Origin: Gordonia paraffinivorans NBRC 108238
GTDB lineage: Bacteria > Actinomycetota > Actinomycetes > Mycobacteriales > Mycobacteriaceae
NCBI RefSeq assembly: GCF_000344155.1
Contig: NZ_BAOQ01000024.1
Location: forward strand, 43,883-107,882
Direction: 5' to 3'
DNA length: 64,000 nucleotides
Shown: one piece after another, positions 34,684-43,906 of the stretch
How the letters are laid out: each line of letters starts with the position of its first letter
How positions within the stretch are numbered: the first letter of the stretch is position 1
The notes under the pieces: generated by a model
Databases searched by the model: none
Seen by the model: only the letters and a program-made list of their open reading frames with translations
Told to the model about the DNA's origin: nothing
Position numbers and translations under genes: made by a program

Positions 34684-36120
34684 GTGACTACCAAGCGCAG
34701 CGACTTCTTCATCGACGGCAAGTGGCGGACCTACGCGACCGACACCGTCGACATCGTCTCGCCCAACGACGGCAAGGTCCTCTCGCGTACCCCGCTCGCC
34801 ACGGCAGCGGTGATCGACGCGGCGGTCAGCGCCGCCCGGCAGGCGATGGCCGATCCGCACGGCTGGAGCCGGCTGCAGCCTGCAGAGCGCGCGGCCAAGA
34901 TGAACGCCCTCGCCGACGCCCTCGATCGGCGCGCCGGTGATCTGGCCGCGGCGGTCAGTGCGCAGAACGGCATGCCGATCTCCATCGCGAACGGCCTGGA
35001 AGCCGTGTTCCCGCAGACGCTGCTGCGTTACTACGCCGGTCTGATCGAGAACTTCGACTTCGAGGAGATGCGTCCGGGTCTGCTGGGCGGCTCCACCAAG
35101 GTGCAACGCCGGCCGGTCGGGGTGGTCGCGGCGATCGTGCCGTGGAACTTCCCGCAGGCGCTGGCCGCCTTCAAGTACGCGCCGGCGCTCGCCGCCGGCT
35201 GTGCGATCGTGATCAAGCCGTCCCCGGAGACCACGCTCGACTCCGACATCCTGGCCGAGGCGGTCGCCGAGGCCGGTATCCCGCCGGGGGTGATCAACAT
35301 CGTTCCCGGCGACCACACGGCCGGTGAGTATCTGGTCTCGCACCCGGGCGTGGACAAGGTCGCCTTCACCGGTTCGACCCAGGTCGGCCGGCGGATCGCC
35401 GGGGTCTGCGGGGAGCTGCTCCGGCCGGTGACGCTAAAGCTCGGCGGCAAGTCGGCGGCGATCTTCCTCGACGATGCCGACCTCGACCTGCAGCGGGTGG
35501 GTGAGCAGATGTTCTCGACGATGCTGCTGAACAACGGCCAGACCTGCTTCCTGTCGAGCCGGATCCTCGCGCCGCGGGCGCGCTACGCCGAGATCGTCGA
35601 CCTGGTGACCACCCTGGTGAGCGTGCAGAACGTCGGGAACTCGCTGGACCCGCAGACCACGATCGGCCCGCTCGCTACCTCGCGGCAGCGTGACCGGGTC
35701 GAGCAGTACATCGAGATCGGGCGGTCGGAAGGGGCCCGGGTGACCACCGGCGGCGGGCGCCCGGACTCCGCCGGCTGGTTCATGACGCCGACGGTCTTCG
35801 CCGACGTCGACAACCGCCACCGGATCGCCCGTGAGGAGATCTTCGGTCCCGTGCTCTCGGTGATCCCGTACGACGGCGACGACGACGCGATCGCGATCGC
35901 CAACGACTCCGAGTACGGGCTCGCCGGCGTCGTCTTCACCACCGACCACGCCCGTGGGATGGCGATGGCCGACCGGATCGAATCGGGTTCGGTGGGCATC
36001 AACGGCTACCTTCCGGACCCGACCGCACCGTTCGGCGGGATCAAGGCCAGCGGCCTCGGCCAGGAGCTGGGGCCGGAAGCGCTGACCGGCTACCTCACCT
36101 ACAAGTCGATCTACGCGTGA
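34684..36120 (+). CDS. Aldehyde dehydrogenase 3
   Basis: 478-aa aldehyde dehydrogenase with VPWNFPQAL, KLGGKSAAI, where the base-glutamate position is occupied by Lys (LKLGGKS instead of LELGGKS), the catalytic cysteine in NGQTCFLSS, and EEIFGPVLS. Loss of the general-base glutamate is known in some esterase-inactive or CoA-dependent members, so hydrolytic activity should not be assumed. GTG 34684 was chosen because GGAG lies upstream with good spacing. First gene of an operon with a ferredoxin reductase, a [2Fe-2S] ferredoxin, a SnoaL-like protein and an FAD monooxygenase. Confidence 0.9.
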   Translation: MTTKRSDFFIDGKWRTYATDTVDIVSPNDGKVLSRTPLATAAVIDAAVSAARQAMADPHGWSRLQPAERAAKMNALADALDRRAGDLAAAVSAQNGMPISIANGLEAVFPQTLLRYYAGLIENFDFEEMRPGLLGGSTKVQRRPVGVVAAIVPWNFPQALAAFKYAPALAAGCAIVIKPSPETTLDSDILAEAVAEAGIPPGVINIVPGDHTAGEYLVSHPGVDKVAFTGSTQVGRRIAGVCGELLRPVTLKLGGKSAAIFLDDADLDLQRVGEQMFSTMLLNNGQTCFLSSRILAPRARYAEIVDLVTTLVSVQNVGNSLDPQTTIGPLATSRQRDRVEQYIEIGRSEGARVTTGGGRPDSAGWFMTPTVFADVDNRHRIAREEIFGPVLSVIPYDGDDDAIAIANDSEYGLAGVVFTTDHARGMAMADRIESGSVGINGYLPDPTAPFGGIKASGLGQELGPEALTGYLTYKSIYA

Positions 36121-37382
36121 TGGCGATGCAGGGCGATCCCGCAGCCGAAGGCGAGCAGCCGATCGTCGTCATCGGCCTCGGCCACGCGGGCATGCAGGTG
36201 ACGGCGCTGCTGCGGCAGGGCGGCTGCACCGGCGAGATCATCGCGATCGAAGCCGACGCCACCGAGCCGTACCAGCGGCCGCCGCTGTCCAAGAAGTTCA
36301 ACCGGCCCGACCATCTCGAGCCGCTCAAGCCGGCGGACTTCTTCACCGGCCAGCGGATCGAGGCGATCTTCGACCGGCGAGTGGTGGGCCTGGAACGGCA
36401 GAGCCGGCGAGTTCGGCTGTCCGACGGGACCGCGATCGGCTACCGCAAACTGGTCATCGCGACCGGTGCGCGGGCGGTCGTCCCGGACGTTGCGGGCTTC
36501 GAGCTGGCCGGCGTCCAGACCCTGCGCACGCTCGACGACGTGGCGGTCCTGCGCAAAGCTGCCGTTCCGGGAGCTCATCTGCTGATCATCGGCGGCGGGT
36601 ACATCGGGCTGGAGGTGGCCGCGACCGCGGCCGCCGAGGGCGTCGAGGTGACCATCGTGGAGCGGGAGGCACAGCTGCTGGCCCGGACGGCCAGTCCCCG
36701 GTTCGCCGCCGAGATCGAGCGGATGCAGCGAGCGCTCGGGGTGCGGGTGCGGTGCGCGACCACGGTCACCGAATTGCAGGGCGGGCCGCAGGTCCGCGCG
36801 GCCCGGCTCAGCGACGGCTCCACGGTCGCCGTGGACGCCGTGCTGGTCGGGGTCGGCGTGGTGCCCAACAGCGAACCGGCCGTGGCCGCGGGGATCGACT
36901 GCCGCAACGGCATCGTCGTCGACCGGTCCGGGCGGACCAGCGACCCGGACGTCTTCGCGATCGGTGACGTGACCTCGCGTCCGCTGCCGGACGGCTCGCG
37001 GGCGAGGCTGGAGAGCATTCCCAGCGCGGTCGAGCAGGCCAAGGCGGCGGCGGCCGCGATCCTCGGCGAGGCCCCGGCACCGCTGGAGGTTCCCTGGTTC
37101 TGGTCGGACCAGTGCGACCACCGGATCAAGGTGGCCGGCCTGCTCGATCCGGCCCGCGAGCTGGACGTCTTCATCAAGCGGTCCGGGGAGCCCGACTCCC
37201 TCACCGTGCTGCACGTCGCCGGCGACCAGCTGGTCTGTGCAGAAACCGTCAACTCGGCCGTCGACTTCATGGCGGCCCGGAAATTCATCAAGGACGGCCG
37301 TCAGCTGGACCGGCGCCTGCTCGGGGAGCCGGACATTCCACTGAAGGATTCGCTCTTGACCAAGGTTAGGAATCAGTCATGA
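36120..37382 (+). CDS. FAD-dependent ferredoxin reductase 2
   Basis: About 420-aa NAD(P)H-dependent reductase. It shows VVIGLGHAGMQ as the FAD motif, ATGARAVVP, IIGGGYIGLEV for NAD binding and FAIGDVTS. It overlaps the aldehyde dehydrogenase stop (TGATG) and its own stop overlaps the [2Fe-2S] ferredoxin start. Together with that ferredoxin it forms a complete class I electron-transfer chain, yet no P450 or Rieske oxygenase sits in the same operon, so its terminal acceptor is elsewhere. Confidence 0.92.
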   Translation: MAMQGDPAAEGEQPIVVIGLGHAGMQVTALLRQGGCTGEIIAIEADATEPYQRPPLSKKFNRPDHLEPLKPADFFTGQRIEAIFDRRVVGLERQSRRVRLSDGTAIGYRKLVIATGARAVVPDVAGFELAGVQTLRTLDDVAVLRKAAVPGAHLLIIGGGYIGLEVAATAAAEGVEVTIVEREAQLLARTASPRFAAEIERMQRALGVRVRCATTVTELQGGPQVRAARLSDGSTVAVDAVLVGVGVVPNSEPAVAAGIDCRNGIVVDRSGRTSDPDVFAIGDVTSRPLPDGSRARLESIPSAVEQAKAAAAAILGEAPAPLEVPWFWSDQCDHRIKVAGLLDPARELDVFIKRSGEPDSLTVLHVAGDQLVCAETVNSAVDFMAARKFIKDGRQLDRRLLGEPDIPLKDSLLTKVRNQS

Positions 37383-37699
37383 ACACTCAGCAGATCTCGG
37401 TCACCTTTCGCTCCGCCGGCGGCGACACCTGGCATACCGATGCCGTCGCCGGGCAGAGCGCGATGGAGGTCGCCGTCCGGCACAACGTGCCCGGCATCAT
37501 CGGCGAATGCGGCGGGACGATGGCCTGCGCGACCTGCCACGTGGTGGTCCCCGAGGAGTTCGTGCCGGACTTCGACCCGCCGGAGGTCGACGAGGCCGAC
37601 ATGGTCGAGTTCCTCGACGGCGCGTGCGATCGGTCCCGACTGGCCTGCCAGCTGAAGCTGGCCCCCGATCACGCCGACCTGGTCCTCGACCTTCCCTGA
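37379..37699 (+). CDS. [2Fe-2S] ferredoxin, adrenodoxin/putidaredoxin type
   Basis: 106-aa ferredoxin. The cluster-binding cysteines are in GECGGTMACATCHV (Cys-x5-Cys-x2-Cys) and RLACQL. The acidic stretch PPEVDEADMVEFLD matches the partner-binding helix of P450-type [2Fe-2S] ferredoxins. Translationally coupled to the reductase upstream. It differs in cluster type from the ferredoxin at 28677. Confidence 0.93.
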   Translation: MNTQQISVTFRSAGGDTWHTDAVAGQSAMEVAVRHNVPGIIGECGGTMACATCHVVVPEEFVPDFDPPEVDEADMVEFLDGACDRSRLACQLKLAPDHADLVLDLP

Positions 37700-37759
37700 C
37701 CGGTAGGGCGCCGAGCGCGTCCACCAGAACCCATTGAGATTTCAGACAGGAGAACAAAC

Positions 37760-38194
37760 ATGTCCACAGACCATTCGATCCTCGCCGCCTACCCGGCTCG
37801 GTACTTCGACGCCTGGGGCGACAAGGACCTCGACGCGGCCCTGGCGGTGGTGGCCGAGACGCTGCGCTGGAAGGATCCCGTACTGCCCGAGGTGCTGGAG
37901 AACCGGGAGGGGGCCAAGGCCTTCTTCCAGGCCGGCTGGCAGGCCTTCCCCGACATCGCCTTCAAGGCGGTCGGCGAGCCGCTGGTGGACGCTCCGCGGT
38001 CCACGGTCGCCCAGGAATGGGTGATGACCGGTACGCACACCGGCGACGGATTCCCGGCCGGCGTTTCGGCGAGCGGCCGTAGTTTCGAGGTGGAAGGCAT
38101 CGACGTCTGGATCCTGAACGCCGACGGCCAGGCCGTCAGTGTCCGGGCCTACTACGACGCCGCCGACTTCGCGCGACAGCTGGGGCTGGCATGA
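37760..38194 (+). CDS. SnoaL-like/NTF2-fold protein
   Basis: 144-aa protein of the SnoaL/NTF2-like cone fold (YPARYFDAWGDKDLDAALA, EWVMTGTHTGDGF, EVEGIDVWIL). Members act as cyclases, isomerases or hydrolases of small ligands, and limonene-epoxide-hydrolase-like enzymes share the fold. Here the FAD monooxygenase follows with an overlapping start (ATGA). The protein may process an epoxide, enol or other unstable monooxygenase product; that is inference. An AGGAG site precedes the ATG. Confidence 0.75.
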   Translation: MSTDHSILAAYPARYFDAWGDKDLDAALAVVAETLRWKDPVLPEVLENREGAKAFFQAGWQAFPDIAFKAVGEPLVDAPRSTVAQEWVMTGTHTGDGFPAGVSASGRSFEVEGIDVWILNADGQAVSVRAYYDAADFARQLGLA

Positions 38195-39613
38195 CGACCG
38201 TGGACAAGCCCGTCGCCGAGGCCACGGCGACCGAGGTCGAAACCGAGTATGCCGATGTCGTGATCGTGGGCACCCGGATCTCCGGAACGGCGGCGGCGGT
38301 GGTCTTCGCCCGGGCCGGCCTGCGGGTGATCGGACTGGACAAGTCGCGGTTCCCCTCCGACACGATGAGCACCCACATCATGGTGCCCAATGCCGTCCAG
38401 GAGCTGGCCCGCATGGGAGCCCTCGAGAAGGTGCTGGCCCTGAACCCGGCGAAGTCGAAGTACCTGACCTTCGACATCGGCGACGTGCACATCCGCGAGC
38501 GGATGCGCCCGTACGGGGGGATCGATTACGGGCTGACGATCCCGCGAGACCAGCTGGACGTCCTGCTGGCGGAGGCGGCCCGCGACGCCGGCGCCGACAT
38601 GCGGGAACGCTGCCTGGTGGAAGAAGTCCTCATGGAGAACGGCCGGGCGGTGGGGGTGCGTTACCGGACCACTACCGGCCGCCACGAGATCCGCGCCAAG
38701 CTGGTGATCGGCGCCGACGGCCGGAAGTCCAAGGTCGCGGCCGGGGTCGGTGCGTGGGAACCGTACCGCGGTTCCAAGAACGGCCGGGGATTCGCCTACC
38801 GCTACATCGACGATCCGATCGGTGCCGACAAGCAGGACACCTATCAGGTGTTCCGTGCCGAGGGCAATCAGGCGCTGGTGATGCCGTCGGCTCCCGCCGG
38901 CCGGGCGATCGTCGTGCACATGTGTTACGCCTCCGACATCCCCCGGTTCCGGGAGGACCCGGAGGGGGGTGTGGCAGGAGAAGCTCGACCGTGACCCCAA
39001 GCTGCGCGAGCGACTGGCGGGGGCGAGCGGGATGAGCCCGATCCGGACCACCGACGACCTGTCGGCCTTCTACCGCAAGTCGAGCGGTCCGGGCTGGATG
39101 CTCATCGGCGATGCCGGGCACTTCAAAGATCCGGTGACCGGCAACGGCATGCGCGATGCCTTCAAGCACGGGCGCTTGGCCGCCGAGTATGCCGCCCCGG
39201 TCATCGACGATCCCGAGCTGCTCGACGCGGCGATCACCGACTGGGAGAAGCAGCGGGACCGGGACACCCTGCCCACCTACCACTGGGGCAACCGGGAGAC
39301 CCGACCACAGCTGACCTCGCCGCTGGCTCAGGCGGTGCTGGGGACCTTCGCCGGCACCGAGCAGCCGGGCATCTCGGATCTGTTCAATCGCACGAAGTAT
39401 CCCGAGGACATCATCAGCCCGCCCCGCCTGATCCGGGGACTGCTCGCTACGCTGCTGGCCCGGGGCGCCGACCGCCGGGCGATCCTGGCCGAGGTGGCCA
39501 CGGAGCTGCGCTACGAGGTGGAAGTGCGGCGCAGCCGCTACTTCGACGGCTTCCGGTCCCGGCGGGTCGCGGCGACCGAACACCCGGGCTGGTCGGTGGG
39601 CAAGGCACCCTGA
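38191..39613 (+). pseudogene. FAD-dependent monooxygenase/oxidoreductase with frameshift at a G6 tract
   Basis: Group A flavin monooxygenase or geranylgeranyl-reductase-like protein of about 473 aa once repaired. The N-terminal part has VGTRISGTAAAVVFARAG (FAD motif with T-R in place of a glycine) and VIGADGRKS. The second part has MLIGDAGHFKDPVTGNGM. The frame changes at GGGGGG 38964-38969; deleting one G joins EDPEG directly to VWQEKLDRD. Both parts are fully conserved, so this is a recent change, a homopolymer sequencing error or a slippage-variable tract. It is the last gene of the ALDH-reductase-ferredoxin-SnoaL operon. Confidence 0.8.
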
Positions 39614-39624
39614 GCCGCCGGCCG

Positions 39625-39677
39625 CCGAAGGCACCGCTGCCCCGTACCGAATCGGTACGGGGCAGCGCTGCCTTCGG
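39625..39677. terminator. Bidirectional terminator between convergent genes
   Basis: A 25-bp stem with a single mismatch, arms 39625-39649 and 39653-39677, with a three-base loop. It lies between the end of the FAD oxidoreductase gene and the end of the LuxR gene on the opposite strand. Confidence 0.8.
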
Positions 39678-39687
39678 GGCGAGCGGG

Positions 39688-39721
39688 TCAGTCGCGGACT
39701 CGGCTCAGTCGCGGACTCGGC
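39688..39721. repeat. 17-bp perfect tandem duplication at the end of a LuxR gene
   Basis: The 17 bases 39688-39704 are repeated exactly in 39705-39721. The second copy codes for the last residues (SRVRD) and stop of the LuxR gene on the minus strand; the first copy lies after the stop. It looks like a recent slippage duplication with no effect on the protein. Confidence 0.9.
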
Positions 39722-40604
39722 TCAACCGCCCGATCAGGGCGATCGCCTCGACCCGGTTGGCGGCACCGAACTTCTGCAGGATCGCCCGGACATGGTGTTT
39801 CACGGTGGCCACGGAGAGGACCAGCGTCTCGGCGATGTCCTGATTGCTCAAGCCCTTCAGCATGAGTTCGAGCACCTCGATCTGGCGGGGGGTGAGGATG
39901 TCGGCGAAGTTCACCGACTCCGAGGACTGACCCACCAGGTGGAACGGCAGCGTCCGGTCCAGGTCGATCTCGAGGTCGGCCGACTCGTTCAACTCGACCG
40001 AGTCGGAGGCGAGCTTGGCCAAGGCCTGCGAGGCGGTCAATGCGGCATGCTTGCTGGTGGCGATCAGATCGTCGACCTCGATGCGGCGCAGCGCGAGACC
40101 GGCGTCGTAGGTCACCGCGCGCTGAATCTGCAGGTCCACCGCGTCCGGCTGGCGACTGTGGCCGATGTAGAGCAGGCTCGTGGCCGAGTCGAAGCCGGGC
40201 TCGAGTGCCGATACGGTGAGGACCCCGCTCGAGACCGCGGTCAGGGGATGCGTGGCGGAGACCAGGCCGCAGGAACCGTGCTCGATGACCTCGCGTTCGG
40301 CGGCGGTCGCGGGGAAGGCACGCGCGGCGGCGGTCGTGGTGGAGCCGCTGCCGTCGTCGGCGCCCACGGCGATGACCTCCTCGCCGTCGAGGCGGGCCAG
40401 CCATACCGCTTGGACCGGCAGCCAGTGCCGGCAGGTGTCGACGATCTGGCCGAGGAGCTCGTCACCGGTGAGGGCGGTGTCGAACGACTGAGTGCCCTCG
40501 GCGAGAAAACTGCTCCAGTGCAGCAGGCGGTGTGGCGTCACCGTCGGGGCCGCGGCGCCCGACACCACGTCGGACGGTGCCCCGGAATCGGCCGCTTCAG
40601 TCAT
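39705..40604 (-). CDS. LuxR-type regulator (3)
   Basis: 299-aa regulator: an N-terminal sensor of about 200 residues that looks GAF-like (FDTALTGDELLGQIVDTCRH, VWLARLDGEE), and a C-terminal LuxR helix-turn-helix (LTPRQIEVLELMLKGLSNQD, then SVATVKHHVRAILQKFG). The ATG lies inside the end of the upstream LuxR gene (8-base overlap), so two LuxR proteins are made from one transcript. They may act together or as a heterodimer. Confidence 0.85.
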   Translation of the reverse strand: MTEAADSGAPSDVVSGAAAPTVTPHRLLHWSSFLAEGTQSFDTALTGDELLGQIVDTCRHWLPVQAVWLARLDGEEVIAVGADDGSGSTTTAAARAFPATAAEREVIEHGSCGLVSATHPLTAVSSGVLTVSALEPGFDSATSLLYIGHSRQPDAVDLQIQRAVTYDAGLALRRIEVDDLIATSKHAALTASQALAKLASDSVELNESADLEIDLDRTLPFHLVGQSSESVNFADILTPRQIEVLELMLKGLSNQDIAETLVLSVATVKHHVRAILQKFGAANRVEAIALIGRLSRVRD

Positions 40605-41735
40605 CCCGGTGTTCTCGGCTCATCGCATTGAAGGCCGCGACGGCCGCGGCTCGATGACCCACGTTCATCTTCTTGAGGATCTGCCGGACGTGGGTCCGCA
40701 CGGTATGGATGCTGACACAGAGCTGCGCGGCGATCGCTTGGTTGGTGAGGCCGCTGCTGAGCTGTTCGAGTACCTCGTACTCGCGCGCACTCAGGCTCGG
40801 CATCACCCTCGGGCGTTGCTCGGCCGGGCGGCTGAACTCGATGCGGTCGCGCCGCGGCGGGGCATCGGAACCCGGAACGTCCGGCGCACCTGGAGCTGCC
40901 GAAGCGTCGAGCAAGGCCGCGATCCGGGGGGCATCTCGTTGCGCAGCCGGCGTTCCTTCTTGGTGGTGCGTTGGATCCGGTACATCGCCGCCACCGAAGT
41001 GGAGTAGCGGTTGAGCCAGAGCATGTCGGTCTCGTTGGGCGGCCGCGATTGGATGGCGCGGTCGATATGCAGGAAGGCGGCGATCCGGCCGTCGACGAAA
41101 AGCGGCGCTCCCGCGTAGTCGGTGGCATTGGACAGGACGACCGGCGGCTTGTGGGTCCGAGGATTCTCCAGTGCGTTCTCGATGAGCACCGGGCGGCGGT
41201 TGCGAGCCATCTCGGCCTCGGGAAGGCTGCCGACGAGGCGGATGACCGGGTTGTCTTTGAGGTAATCGTTCAACCGGATCGCGGTGATCTCGGTGGGGTC
41301 CTTCGCCCACATGGACACCGGAATCCAGTGGGTGCCCTGAACCACGGAGAACAGGACCTTTTGGAAGCCGCAGATCTCACCGACGATCCGGGGTACCTGC
41401 TCGAGGTATTCGGTCCGCTCGAGGCCGGAGAGCTCGAGCGCCGCATCGTCCATGTCGCGGGTCACCCGGGAGTTCATCTCCCAGTCCTGCGTCACCGCGA
41501 GCTGCCATTCCTGGTGCAGCCCGGTCAGGCTACGGTGCAGATCATCGTGAAAGTCGGCCGGCAATTGATCGGTGAGTTCAGTGATGCGCCGGCGATATGA
41601 CTCGATGGTGGCCGAGCCTAATGCGGCTCCATTCTTCAGCGATTCATTGCGGTCGTGAAAAATGCGGTCGGTCACTCCACTGATTCGACTCGCAAATGCA
41701 TCCTGCGGCTCTTGCAGGAGCTGGACTTCCGGCAT
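40597..41735 (-). pseudogene. LuxR-type regulator (2) with GAF-like sensor, frameshifted at a G6/C6 tract
   Basis: Read from 41735, the N-terminal coiled coil and GAF-like sensor (RIVGEICGFQKVLFSVVQGT, WIPVSMW) align with the LuxR at 24527-25516. The frame is lost at the six-G tract 40926-40931 (C6 in the coding strand) after RRLRNEMPP. Adding one C restores RIAALLDASAAPG and leads to the intact LuxR helix-turn-helix (LSAREYEVLEQLSSGLTNQ, IHTVRTHVRQILKKMN). As written, the sensor is separated from its DNA-binding domain. Either a sequencing error or a true on/off change. Confidence 0.8.
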
Positions 41736-41789
41736 CGTTCCTCATTTCGCCTGAACAGGCATGCCGCCGTGTGGCAGGCCCCGGCGGAC

Positions 41790-41828
41790 GGGGGTCATGC
41801 GAGGGTGTCGAACCCTCGCATGACCCCC
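41790..41828. terminator. Perfect 17-bp hairpin after APH kinase 3
   Basis: Arms 41790-41806 and 41812-41828 are exact complements with a five-base loop. The hairpin lies 13 bases past the stop of the minus-strand APH gene and before the LuxR gene, so it most likely ends the APH transcript. Confidence 0.8.
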
Positions 41829-41840
41829 TATCCTAGCTGG

Positions 41841-42932
41841 TCAGCGCCGTGACGTCAGGACCTTGACGGTCTCCTGGTCCTGCACCTGCGCGGTGGCCCG
41901 CTCCACCCAGATCCGCCACATCTCATCACCGCGCGGGGGCCGCTTCACCTGATTGGCGGCGTGGATCCCGGATTGCAGAGAGTACAGGCTATTGGCTCGG
42001 TAGTCGTCCAGGCACTCGTCGAAACTGTAATTCTCGACGCCGTTTGCGACGAGGGCGTCGTGATATTCCTTGAGTAGATCCCGCTCGTGAGTCCGACGGA
42101 CTTCGGTCTCCAGTGAGAGCGTGATGAAATGGCTGATATCGATGGTTCCCGAACCGAAACCGAGGGTCTGCCAGTCGAGCACCGTGACCAGGCCCTGCTG
42201 TCCGCGGGCGTCGAACAGGATGTTGTCGGCCCGGAAGTCGGAGTGCCACAGGCAGAGCGGTCGCTGCAGCACATCGATCCACGCCTCGGCTGCGGCCAGC
42301 GACTTCTCGGCCTCGTCGAAGCACTCCTCGCGAACCAGATCGCCGAAGTTCTGCCGGAACAGTTCGGTGATCTCCGGGAAGTTCTTCGTCACCTCCACGA
42401 AGGCCCCGACGATGCTCTGCAGCCAGGGGTACTGCCGCAGGTTCTCTTGGCCCCAGCTGCCGGCGTGCAGCATCGCCGCCTGCCGGACGACGTTGGCGGC
42501 GTCGTCCGGGCTGCAGCCCTGATTCTGGTCCACGCTGCGGGCGGCGCCGATGTCTTCCATCAGGAGCGCGAAGTCGACCTCGTTGTCGTCGAGTGCGGCG
42601 TAGATCGCATGCGGTGCATTGAGTTTCAGCCCCGAGCGCAGGTTGCGGTAGAACTCGATCTCCGACCGGTAGAAGCCGTTGGCCCGGGCGAACTCGCGGC
42701 TGGTGGGGTCCTCGGAAGGGAACTTCGCGACCACCGTCGGTGGAGCGTCGGTCGGCCGGTCGTAGGTGAGGGAGAGTCGGTAGCTGTCGGCGAGCTGACC
42801 GGTCCCGCACGGGACGCACTGAACGTCGGTCACCTGCTCGTCGGAGATCAGGCCGGCGCTCGAGAGGGCCTGGGTGACCCATTCACCGGTGACCTGACCG
42901 GCCGTGTAGACGGGTCGAAGCTGAGTTTCCAT
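41841..42932 (-). CDS. APH-type phosphotransferase 3
   Basis: 363-aa kinase-fold protein. The catalytic loop is WHSDFRADNILF (the residue before Asp is Ser, as in many choline-kinase/EcKinase-like members) and the metal-binding segment is VLDWQTLGFG. ATG 42932 was chosen because AGGAAAG precedes it; the upstream reading frame overlaps the neighbouring gene. It follows the AttH-like gene by 59 bases on the same strand, repeating the APH-AttH pairing seen at 12502-14682 and 61833-63932. It resembles APH 1 and 2 in its GTGQLADSYRL nucleotide-loop region. Confidence 0.86.
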   Translation of the reverse strand: METQLRPVYTAGQVTGEWVTQALSSAGLISDEQVTDVQCVPCGTGQLADSYRLSLTYDRPTDAPPTVVAKFPSEDPTSREFARANGFYRSEIEFYRNLRSGLKLNAPHAIYAALDDNEVDFALLMEDIGAARSVDQNQGCSPDDAANVVRQAAMLHAGSWGQENLRQYPWLQSIVGAFVEVTKNFPEITELFRQNFGDLVREECFDEAEKSLAAAEAWIDVLQRPLCLWHSDFRADNILFDARGQQGLVTVLDWQTLGFGSGTIDISHFITLSLETEVRRTHERDLLKEYHDALVANGVENYSFDECLDDYRANSLYSLQSGIHAANQVKRPPRGDEMWRIWVERATAQVQDQETVKVLTSRR

Positions 42933-42991
42933 CGTGTCTTTCCTAGGGGTGTGAGTTGCGGATGGTGTGGCGGAAGGTGTTGCGCGGGTGG

Positions 42992-43906
42992 CTACTTCGC
43001 CCGGGCACGCAGATGCTCGAGGTAGTCCTTCGGCCAGAGCCAGTCGGCGAAGCCACCGCCGGGCTTGCCGTCGATCTCGGCGCGCAGGACGGCGTCGAGC
43101 AGGGTCGTCTTGGGGCCGACCGGGAACTCGAAGGTCGCGAAGGTGGTTCCGGTGACCGTCGTCTGTCGGCCGGCGTGGTCCTCCACGTCGAGGCGCAGGG
43201 CCGTCTGGAAGTTCGCAACGTCGTAGTCGACATCCTATTCCGCGGTCTTGATCGGCGAGGTCAGTCCGTCCTTGTGGACGTAACCCATCTGCGGATTGGC
43301 GCCGAGTCCGGAGATGTCGAGGACGTGCACCGCGGTGTCGGCGGTGGTCGCCTCGAACCACTTGTAGTGCTGGATGGCCTCCCAGTCGCGGACGCCCCAG
43401 GAGTGGTCGTGGTGACCGGTGGTGTCGACCGGGATCTCCTGCCCGTTGAATCGGAGGGTGCCCCGGTAGGTGCCCGACTGCTCGAGGCGGTCGGTGGCGA
43501 AGTAGGGCGGGCAGCCCCGGGGGTGGCTGGAATAGAGGAAGGCGTCGTGGAACGGCGTGAACTCCAGGTCTGCCTGAAAGTTCTCGCCGGTGAACGTCAC
43601 CGTCGAGGACGGGCTGTCCGGGGACAGGCGGATCGACAGGTCGAAGGCCTGCCAGTCGTCGAAGTCGGCGTCGGGGGCCACCGAGGCCCCGTCGCGGTGC
43701 TCGAAGATCGAGCTCCCGTCCGGGTTGCCCCCGTAGACCCAGGCGCCGTAACCGGTCTTGTGGTCACTGGTGACCCAGGTATAGAAGGCCAGGCCGATGC
43801 CCTGGTCGGGGAGCTGGAACATGTAGAGCAGGGACTCTCGGCCGAGCGGGTCATCACCTAGGTGGTGACGGCGTGAGTCCGGGTGGGGTGCGATGGCGGT
43901 GGTCAT
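42992..43906 (-). pseudogene. AttH/CrtC-like protein 3, interrupted by an in-frame TAG
   Basis: Read from ATG 43906 (behind AAAGGAAA), the protein contains HHDHSWGVRDWE, the clearest AttH/CrtC-type motif of the four copies. A TAG at 43235-43237 stops it after SPIKTAE. The same frame continues without further stops as DVDYDVANFQTALRLDVED and ends with WLWPKDYLEHLRARAK, for about 304 aa in total. A Q codon changed to TAG is the simplest explanation. The part after the stop includes the final strands, so the product as written is probably inactive. Confidence 0.75.
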
